A stretch of DNA of 64,000 bases from Romanomermis culicivorax. Lineage: Eukaryota; Nematoda; Enoplea; Mermithida; Mermithidae. A program made the position numbers and the translations under genes. The stretch covers positions 682,001 to 746,000 of the forward strand of contig CAWUHX010000033.1 in the NCBI GenBank assembly GCA_963922205.1. Direction: 5' to 3'. Shown here piece by piece: positions 55,320 through 64,000 of the stretch (position 1 is its first letter; each line of letters starts with the position of its first letter). A model generated the notes under the pieces. It had not been told where the DNA came from, ran no database searches, and saw nothing but the letters and a program-made list of their open reading frames with translations.

Positions 55320-56870
55320 TCTTATGAGCATGACAAGTTCAGCTTCATTACTTTGTCGAGTTTTCCTTTTTATCAAATGGTAGTAGCAAGTGGGCTTTTG
55401 AATAGGCTTGCCGTGGCAATTTATAGGAGTTGCAGTTTGGCTGGTTTGAGGTTGACTTGTCTGAGGTTGACTCGTTTGAGGACATGACATCCATGTGTAG
55501 TTGGCGGCAGTTGTGCAGCAACCAGCTGTGGCACCAATTGAACAACAATTGGGGCCATTAACACAGGCGGCCATAATTGATTTTCAGATGGGGGTAATTT
55601 GAATTGAGGTGGTGGTGGCAGGGTGGCTACCATGAGCGCCAGCAATAAAATTTTGTTGTGATGCTTGCATAATGCAAACAGATCGATGCATCAATCGTGA
55701 TCCACCAGTAGCATATTGGGAGCCTGAATAGTGAATCCATACGCACGCAAAATTTTGCCCATCTCTTTGTGTTGATTGGAGGTAAAATGTTGGAACCGGT
55801 GAATTGGGGTTATTGTTTGCTCAGCTGCAACAGTCCCAATTAAAGGTTGAGCAGCATAGGCCAAAGGCATGATCAAATTAACAGATGGATCAACAGTGGG
55901 TCGCACTACATCCATTGTCATTTCCTGGGATGGCTCTTCCATTATATCTGTGAGGTTTTTATTGGACAACAAAGAAATGAGGAAACATTAATTTCGTCCT
56001 CAGGGTTTTGTTTGTGTGGTGACTGGGTTTCATGTGTGATATTTTGAATATCAGCAAGCATGAGCATCAGAACTTTGTTGATGGAGACCACTGGAGCAAT
56101 TAGGTTCATCATTTTTGCCAGAAAAGTCTGCACTGGTGTAGCTGCTAACTCAGAAGGCAGTTTGGCAATACTCAAATTGCAAATCGATTTTTCCTAATGT
56201 TTGTTGACAGTGATGTCAGGGTCACAGGCTGTGGGGAGTAGCAAGGGATAGATGTATGGCATTAGGGGAAACAAAATTCGCTGGTCCATACGAGCCAAAA
56301 ACATTGAGTACAAATGAAACGAAACATGTGTATTGTATTGGTAACCATCGATTATTTCAATGCATGCTTTGGTGGATGTCTCTATATTGATCTCTTCAAA
56401 GATGATCAGGCGCAAGGAGAATCACTTGCAAATGTAGACTCCAGGATCCTTGGTAGTCACAGGTTCAGATTTTGGCAACTGATTTATCCAGTTGATAAGA
56501 TCAGTCAATAGGGTGCCATTGCCATTAAACCACATGTAGCAGTAAATTTTGCCTTGTTTTTCTTAATCAACAAATTTGAGGTGAATGTTGAGGATACAAC
56601 AGTGCAGGACGAGGCAATAACAGTGGTGAGTGGTAACACTGTGGTCACTCTGCTGAGTCAGCGAGAGTTGGTCAGGAAAACAGGAAGAAGGGTATCCATG
56701 GAATATATGTAATGACTACCTATGGCTATCGCAGTGGTGTTGCTCGACTCTGAACTGCTCCTTCCATATGTCAGTAACCTAACATGCCACGGGTTCGTCA
56801 TCAGGTTGCAGTAAGCAGTCATGGACATCCAAGATTTACTTGTATGTGACATGGACGCTGATGAGTTCTT
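55320..56870 (-). pseudogene. Gag-like ORF, copy 3 (broken, most complete N-terminus)
   Basis: In minus-strand order: a frame from 56415 to 55942, broken only by a TAG at about 56192, contains FEEINIETSTKACIEIIDGY, ILFPLMPYIYPLL, SIAKLPSELAATPVQTFLAK and LMLADIQNI. Then 55972-55691 has TMDVVRPTVDPSVN, HRFQHFTSNQHKEMGKI and YGFTIQAPNMLL. Then a Pro/Gln/Thr linker (55645-55421) leads to GKPIQKPTCYYHLIKRK (about 55420-55360). Upstream, to about 56870, further broken frames look coding. The block order equals copies 1 and 2. It represents the internal region of the same retroelement family; no LTRs are found here. Confidence 0.5.
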
Positions 56871-57490
56871 GCATGCCTTTGGTTAACTGCATGTGAATAA
56901 GCTTAGCCACTGTGCCTTAAAGCCATTTGGGATCATTATAAATCTTCTTTGACAACAAAGCAGGGTTGTTGTCACCTGATGTGCATGGTGAGTGGGTAGT
57001 TTCATAATAGTTTTTTCTTTAATTTCTTGTGCCGTTTTTCTGGTTGTTTCAATTTTGTCAATTGTTTCAGATGGATCATCTGAGTCAAAAGTCAGGACGT
57101 TCTAAAACCATTGGGCACTGTGCCTAAACAGAAACTCCAACAATAGCTGGTCGTTTCACAATCGTACAAAAAGAACTAATAGGTGGCTAGAATATCATTT
57201 TGCAATCCCCAGAAATGTTATCTTGGACGAAGTCCCATTACACTACCAGGCGAAACTAACCCTCAAAAATTCACGTCTGGGATGCGTCCTGGACGCATCC
57301 AGGTCGCGTCCAGAACGCGTCTTTTTTCGGCAGCACAAAGAAAACTTTCATCTTTCTTAATAATTGATATTCATGCAGTAACTGTCAATTATGGTTTTTT
57401 CATAATGTGTAGTGGATATGCGCTTTGTTTTGACCTACAGTATGACAACAGTTGACCTTCCATTTATATCTGGTAAATAATGTGTGCTTT
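56870..57490. other. Stretch without a gene
   Basis: Contains the near-palindrome ggatgcgtcctggacgcatc (57279-57298) and the following cgcgtccagaacgcg. The plus-strand frame at 57183 has no support. Confidence 0.4.
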
Positions 57491-57499
57491 CTATAGGGA

Positions 57500-58320
57500 G
57501 GTAAGAAGCCCCAATGACACTGCTGAACTCAGCTTCTAATGGGATGCCCTTGTTTTTCCAAGCTAGAAAAAAAGTAGACAACTTTTGAGAACTTGGGTTG
57601 AAGTTTGAAAAATCCACTTTTGTAATATTGAATTTTCGTTCATTCTTATGTCTGTGAAGAAGTATATTCTTCAGCATCATGCATTTTTTATCTCCACTGG
57701 CACCAACTAAAGTAAAATTTTTCTATCTAAAAAGTATATGCAATGGTGCCAATGGCTGACTTCAGTCAAATGTATAAAAATGGTAAACCAATAGCATCCT
57801 AACTCCCGACTGATTCAAAGCTTCTGCATCTCAGTCCAGCTGAAAAATAGCGAGGGAGGTATTTTATAGTCGTTTTCAGAACTATAAAGCAACCTATGGT
57901 TGGTTGCACTTACCAAACATGAGGATAATCTCAACATCAGGATAAAATTGCTGATCCTCAGTTCGAGTTAGTCACAATGTTGAGATTAGTTTCTTCCAGT
58001 GCACAAACAATACTCACTTCAGGATTAACTAATACAGAGGTTTAAGTTCAAGTTTGAGAAATTGAGAATTGAGAATTGCAGACATTTTTATATGTATCTG
58101 CTCTAAAGGTAAGAAAATTATGCAAAAATGTTAGTGCAACCCGACAGCTTGAGCTGGAGATAATCTCAACATTGAGCTTGTTATAATCTTTATGACATTG
58201 AAAATATACCAAACTTGAGATCAAACCGAGTTGCCTTTTTGTTCGGGATTATCTAGAGCTCGGGCTTAGAAGCCTCGAGCACAACTGTGACTTGGTTACT
58301 GTCATTGGGCGTCATTTGTG
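57500..58320. repeat. Dispersed inverted-repeat family, copy C
   Basis: 57530-57690 matches the left arm of 31246-32748 (aagctagaaaa, gagaacttgg, gtctgtgaag). 57690-58310 matches 46380-46960, and the reverse complement of 32140-32520 (aaaattatgcaaaaatgtt, gcttgagctggagataatctc, ccaaacttgagatcaaa). Confidence 0.65.
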
Positions 58321-58935
58321 AATGGGACAACAGCATAAAGCATATGTAGCGTTTTGCCTATGGATAGTAGGAAGTATTGATGTCTGGGTTCATGGTCGAC
58401 AATGTCCAGGCTACTCGATGACCTATGCTCGTCTAATATCTGTATTAGAACGATGTTTTTATTTAGGAGTACGAAAAAATATGAGACACTGAAAATATTT
58501 ACAACTGGCCAACAGGGCCACGAGTGGACGAGAATAAAAACAATGGACTTATACACGAATAACTATGAAAAAACAGATGTGCAAAACATATCAAAAAAAT
58601 GAAGGGTGGCCTCAAAAAATTAAGGAAATGTGACAAGAGGTGAAACAGATTAGTGCCATAAGGAAAAATGATATGTGAGAAAGAAAAACAAAAAAAGAAG
58701 CTTTAGGAAAATAACATGTGATTACTTATAAATTAACAAAAAAATGCCAGAATATTACATTCTCTTCATTTCGGAAGTGAGCTCCGCGAACTCGAAAAAA
58801 AGAATGAAGATTGTGCAGTGAGGTGACAGATACATGGGTAGAAAATAAGCACAAAACTACATGAAGAATTTTATCATTACGAGAAAAAATATGTAAAAAG
58901 AGAAAATTTAACAACAAAAAAGTGATTATCAAATC
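58321..58935. other. Stretch without a gene
   Basis: A-rich on the plus strand from 58560. No supported ORF. Confidence 0.45.
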
Positions 58936-58939
58936 CGAC

Positions 58940-61270
58940 CTAATAACGTCGATGCTGCCGATGTTGTTTGTTGGGTCGTTGCTGTCCATAATCACTCCTG
59001 TCATATCTATTACCATATCCACCTCTCGATTCGAATCTGCCGGATAGTTGACTACTGTTGCTGGCTATATTTGGGTTTTCTTGGTGACTAAATATTTGGG
59101 TTTTCTCAGTGTTGCTGGCTATATTTGGGTTTTCTCGGTGACTTTTCTTGGTGACTGTCCTGATTACTGTGGTTGTGGTTTGAATAATTGTTGTATCAAG
59201 GATATGAATAGGTGTTGTTTGGACAATTTGGTGGATGATTTTCAGTACTGTTCTGCCGGTATTCATTCCTGTGACTGGAATCACGATTATAGCTGCTATG
59301 GTTGTAATTTCTCTGTCCTGGGCAGTGATATGGTGAATTTGAGTGGGTGTAATATGATCGCCAATCTTGCTGATTGCTGTAGTGGCAATTTTTGTTGGTT
59401 GGCCGGTTATGTTGATTGGGGGCATGATGGTCATCTGGAGTCTGTCCAGATCTAATCCCAGCAGCAATTGACGCAATAGTTTCTTTCTGCAAAAGATGGT
59501 CGATTAAGTTTTTGAGCCAACACACTTGCGCAGCCAGTGAATCATTATACTGTACATGCTGTCGATAGTTGGATAAAGTTTTTAAGCTTTTTGCTGTGGC
59601 AGAATCCTTCCTCCACTTTTCGAAAGAAGTCATCGACCGATGCAATTTAACTTGTGTGTTCATATTCGAAATTATTGGACGTTTCTGGCGAATTATTTCA
59701 AGTCGTTCGTGGGCAGATTTAAGCGGATTCGGTGGTGTTTTGACAGCTTTCTTTGGCTTATTCGGGTGTTTGACAACCTTATAATTAACAATTTTCATAC
59801 GTTTGTTGATATTTTTGTAATTTAGGCTGGAAAATAGCATTGAACAAAGAGTTAACAAAGCGATGCGAATAAATTCAACAGAATCCAACTCATGAAACAA
59901 TTTTATAATTTTAGCAAAATAAAAACGAAATTTTGAGTATATACTCGGCAAAAGAACATACAATGTGGTAAAGATTGTTAGGTAGCCTGTGAGGTGGGCG
60001 TGGGAGGTGTGGAGGCATAACCAAAAATTTTGAGGAGTCTAAAGCTAATAAAGCAACCTCGTCTTTGAGATTGTCAATTTCCACTTTCGTTTCAAATGGA
60101 ATGGGAGATGCTGATACACAATTTGCTAAGTTTTGGTTATTTTCCCAATCTGTAAGAAGACAATTAGCAAAATCAGGTTCCTTCGTCTGGAGCGAACTCT
60201 GTTCAGCTTTGGGAATTTCCATTTCATCATCGATAATTTCGTCCAATTCAGTTTCCAGATCTAAAACATAGTCCGGATCTACCAGAATTTTGCTTGAGTC
60301 CTTTGGATCTGAAATCTGTTCAGCTCCTGACTCACTCTCACACTCCATGATCAAATCAAAATCATCACTTGGTTTAGTGGTGAGAACCTGACTTTGATGG
60401 TATTTTGGGCGAGTTTTCATGAACAGAAGCCATGACATATGATCAAGAACGATTTTCTTGGCCAAACTCGAAGCTAAAGATTGTAAAGCTTCGGGCCAAA
60501 ACCTACTTTCACCTGTGAGAAGAAAACAGACACCCAAATCAACCACCTGGGTGGTGATAATAGCCATTTCAATTTGGTTTTGATGAAGGGCTAAGCACTG
60601 GTCTAGACTCCAGTAGTCATCCCACATCAAAATTTCACTCTCTTGATGTGTGCCGAAAAATAAAGAAAATAAGTGGTTAAGAGACGAACCACTACACTTT
60701 TTTGTCACATCGCGGTGTCCAATAAACTCGGGAAAGCCAAGAGGCTGTCCAGGCTGTCCTTGATAAAAATAGGCAATGTCAAAAACAGATTTAGTTTTTT
60801 TCAAGACATTTGGACCAATCCAAGTATCATGGTACAGCTGGCATGGAGACAAACCATAGAAAAATTTGATGATCTTCCGATCTTTAAGAAAACGGAAGAA
60901 GCAAATATTATCCAGTATTTCTTTTTTGAAAATAGAATAAGGAATGATTATCGCTTTTTTAGCAGAAAAGATTGATAACACAATGGCCAGCAAAGTGTAG
61001 ATTGTCTGAACGGAATTACTCACTTCCACGAAATTTTCCTCTCGAAAACCAATTGGGATAATTGACACGATTGGTAAATTGGCTGGGTCATCGAAAAAAT
61101 CGTCCAGTGCTCTCATTTCATTCAAAAAATTATCGATGGTAAATAGTGGACGATATGGCCATAATCGAGGTTTGGGATTCCTGGCGTGCATCCAAATTTT
61201 TCTTCCCACAATAATCGCCAATTGTTATCATCACCAAATGGGAGTTTGTCTTGTGGAGGACGATAATCTA
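58940..61270 (-). CDS. Possible EXD1-like 3'-5' exonuclease gene with disordered C-terminus
   Basis: Minus-strand frame 61221-59911 (436 codons, no ATG at its start; first Met about 61191). It contains FFRFLKDRKIIKFFYGLSPC and, shortly after, LYHDTWIG and SVFDIAYFY. Further on come SLNHLFSLFFG and DYWSLDQCLALHQNQIEMA. This order resembles EXD1-type DEDD exonuclease folds (LxDxxIxK, VFD, then the W-RPL-helix), but the first acidic motif is not evident. An acceptor-like tttttaattag ends at about 61271, so a 5' exon may exist. Downstream, 59850-58940 encodes a basic then Asn/His/Ser/Tyr-rich region, with a TGA at about 59195, and an Arg/Gly end (SGRFESRGGYGNR). The splice linking the parts is unresolved. 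It may instead be a third ORF of the adjacent Gypsy element. Confidence 0.4.
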
Positions 61271-61446
61271 ATTAAAAAACAAAAAGAATTTACAATTACT
61301 GATTCTACAAAATGAGATAATTTTTTTTTGAGTTTCATTCAGTGCGATAAATGAGATTAATTGTAATTAGTGTCCCAGAGCCTGTAAGGGTTCACAGTAA
61401 TTTTCAGAGACCAAAATCTGTCAAAGCAGTGAAAACACTTGTCACT

Positions 61447-64000
61447 TCATTCCAAGTTAAATTCCATGTCATTCTGCTTTAATTTCTCAAAGTAACTTTC
61501 AGCCTCTTCTTTAATTTTCAAATCTAGTTTAGTTCTATCTGGAAGATGATTTTTTTCCACTGAATAAGACATGAGCTGTTCACGTTTGACAAGGAATATT
61601 CTTCCAGTCCCAAATAACTGTACTGCAAACACATTTTCCTCAATATTTGGATACTGAAGCTTGGTTTCCTCTGGACACAGTACATATCCAGCTCTGAGTA
61701 ACCCATTTACACTCTTTACAATTACTGGGTCACCAACTCTGCCACCATTTTCTGTAATAATGCGGCGATTGAATCGATGATTCTCAGTCTGATCATGACT
61801 TTGATTTGTCACTCGATCAACAGTGTCCTCATGAGGAAAACTTTCATTTGGAGAGTTTTCTAGGACACGATTCTGCTTCTCTCCATTTTCTGTTTCTTGA
61901 TCATAGTAAAGTCTCAATTGATTGATGAACGGTTCATTCAGGCCCATGGCTATTCATGGATCTGATCGTGCAGTTGAGAGAAGTTGGATGAGCTAAAACT
62001 CTGTATGGCCCAATCCAATGTGGCGATTTTGTCCTATATCATATTAGACATGTTTAGCCTTCATATCATAGTTTTGTTTCTGCTGCGCTTGATCTTTTGC
62101 TAAGGCATGCTGAGCGAGTTTCTGTGACATTTCTAGTCTTTCTTTTACAATATTGATATCTCATGGACCTTCAATTGTTGCATCGAGAGAAGTCCTTGAA
62201 ATTTGATCCACAGGGAAGACTGGTTTTCTTCCATATATCGGCTCAAATGGGCTGACCCCTGTAGACATTTGCATAGATGTATTGTAAGCAAAAATGATAT
62301 AAGGCAAAAGTTTTGGCCACTGCATGTTAAAAGCCTCAACACATGTAGCAAGCATGGAGATTACAGTTCGATTGAATCTTTTTACCAGACCATCAGTTTC
62401 TGGGTGATAAGGAACAGTAAGCAACTTGTGAATTTCGAGCAATTTGCACAGCTCAACTACAATAAAACCTGTGAACTGCTTACCTTGATCAGTGAGTAAT
62501 GCTTTGGGAATGCTATCTTGGAGTATCACATTTTCGATCAGGAACTTTGCCACTGTTTCAGCTCTCATATTAGCAAGAGCTTTGGCAATAACCTATCGTG
62601 ACAAATACTCTGTACAGACAATGACGTACTTACAACCATCATCTGCAGCTGGTAATTGTAGGATATCCATGGCAATAAGATCGAAAAGATTACCAGTTTT
62701 TATACTGCTTCATGGCCAACGATTTATCTTACCCTTTTTTACAGCTTGACAAATTTTACATGTTCTGATCCAATTCTGAACATTAATCCACATGGATGAC
62801 CACCAATACTTACTTAGTATCTTTTTCAGAGTTTTCACCATGCCCATGTGACAACCAAAAATTGAATAATGAAAATATTCCAAAATAGTATTCCTATGTC
62901 TGAGAGGAACTATTAATTGCCATTGCTCTTGATCAGGGAAAACTAGGCGATGATAAAGCTGTTTATCATCAGCTACTACAAAAATCCTGTATTCTATTTC
63001 AAATTTTACAGCATCATTTGGCAGGTCATACTGTATCAAATACACAATGATTGGTTTACAAAACGGATCTTCCCACCGATCCAAACTCCATTTTTTAGGC
63101 CAATTAGACTCAAATTTTGTGAGATCCAATCTGTCCGATATGTAGGCTGCAACTTGGGTAGCATTTGAAAAGGTGATTTCGAGAGCAGCTTCAGAATTCT
63201 GTTCTAAAACATGTGTTCCGGTAGCATGTGCACAAAAAGTCTCTTTTTGTCCCACAATATCTTCAAAATTTATTGGCTCTTCAATTAGAGTCATACTATC
63301 CAATTTTTCTGAAATATCTGGATGTCTGGAAAGTCCATCTGCATTCGGATTAGCAGAGCCTTTTTGGTGGAAGAGTTGGAACTGATAGGTACCTAACTCT
63401 TGCTGCCACCTTAAAAGCTTACCATTGTTACCCTTATACTTTTTAAGAGCTACTGCTGGGGAGCTGTCAGTAACCAGGTCAAACTCACGACCAAAATCGT
63501 CCGGTCGAAAGACGTTGGTGACAGCCCAAAATACAGCTAGCATTTCTTTTTCGTTGATGTGCAACTTTCTTTCTTAATCAGCTAGAATACGACTCGCATA
63601 AGCTACGGCCCATTCAGCGTTCTCATCCTGTTGAGCTAAAACAGCTCCTATTCCTCTTTCACATGCATCGGTATAGACTGTAAACGATTTCGTGAAATCT
63701 GGATATCGAAGAGTAGGATAATGGAGTGCTTCGGCTTTAAGTTTGTTAAAGACCTCAGTACACTCATCTGTCCATAAAAACAGATATCTACTTTTCAGCA
63801 AGTCCATGAGGATGGTCGTTTTTTGCGAAAAATTGTAAATAAAACGGCGATAATACTGAATAAAACCTAAGAAAGACGAAAGCTCTTCCTTGTTCTTTGG
63901 TATCGGCCAATTCTGAATACATTCTATTTTAGCTGGATCAGGCCTTATGCCATCAGGCGATATAAGATGGCCTGAGAATGGAACAGATTTAGGGCAGAAA
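61447..64000 (-). pseudogene. pol: Ty3/Gypsy pol, 3' half (continues past the window)
   Basis: In minus-strand order: the RT connection with FSGHLISPDGIRPDP (64000-63810); RNase H with VYTDACERGIGAVLAQ and LVTDSS, ending NPNADGLSRHPD (63730-63330); and the HHCC zinc region with WINVQNWIRTCKICQ (about 62780). Then comes the integrase core with IAMDILQLPA, LLTDQGKQF and HPETDGLVKRFNRT, where the third catalytic Glu reads Lys. An integrase C-terminal strand region (WIGPYRVLAHP, about 62015-61985) is in another frame. The last frame, 61947-61447, has FINQLRLYYD and ends MEFNLE. Breaks are TAA 63574, TGA 62710, TAG 62593, TGA 62161, TAA 62044 and frameshifts near 62040 and 61960. No 3' LTR is recognised downstream. 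Confidence 0.88.

Noticed and set aside
1-64000. tRNA, rRNA and small RNA genes
   Set aside because: No cloverleaf with a convincing acceptor and T-loop, and no ribosomal core sequence, was seen by eye. A covariance-model scan would be decisive.

Overview
This 64 kb window is animal nuclear DNA: AT-rich, CpG-poor, and built almost entirely of transposable elements. Introns where I can place both ends are 50-67 bp, GT-AG, with acceptors such as ttttag or tttcag. The chromodomain-bearing Polinton, the short introns and frequent tactgtag/ctacagtaa strings suggest a nematode. A repeat-rich enoplean (mermithid-like) worm is my best guess, but the taxon is an inference. I see no rRNA, tRNA or CRISPR array.

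Layout: 1-4172 is a pair of opposed LTR-retroelement 3' ends flanking a broken gag-like ORF. 4961-23299 is a complete Polinton/Maverick (18.3 kb) with exact ends, long terminal inverted repeats and a perfect 6-bp target duplication. 23306-29521 is unassigned DNA with one lectin-like secreted-protein fragment. 29522-44970 is a 15.4 kb foldback element with arms of about 5 kb and an 8-bp target duplication. It has been invaded by a deleted Ty3/Gypsy element, a 1.5 kb inverted-repeat element and a satellite-carrying insert. 45380-58320 holds two more gag-like copies, a pogo-like deletion derivative, a Harbinger-like MITE, a 2.8 kb palindrome and dispersed repeats. 58940-61270 carries an ORF resembling EXD1-type 3'-5' exonucleases. 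61447-64000 is the 3' half of another Ty3/Gypsy pol that runs off the window.

In the Polinton, a minus-strand block (16291 down to 8324) encodes the virion and packaging genes, the integrase and accessory proteins. A plus-strand gene (17099-21961) encodes the protein-primed type B DNA polymerase in about 11 exons. ATPase, protease, penton-type minor capsid protein and a small membrane protein are open. Major capsid protein, a small basic protein, the polymerase and a CpG-rich accessory gene are broken by nonsense codons, and the integrase has lost its second catalytic Asp.

The main general observation is that about 22 premature stops in three unrelated elements can all be explained by C-to-T change on the coding strand. 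The TGA stops fall where the protein families predict arginine, which fits decay by cytosine deamination.
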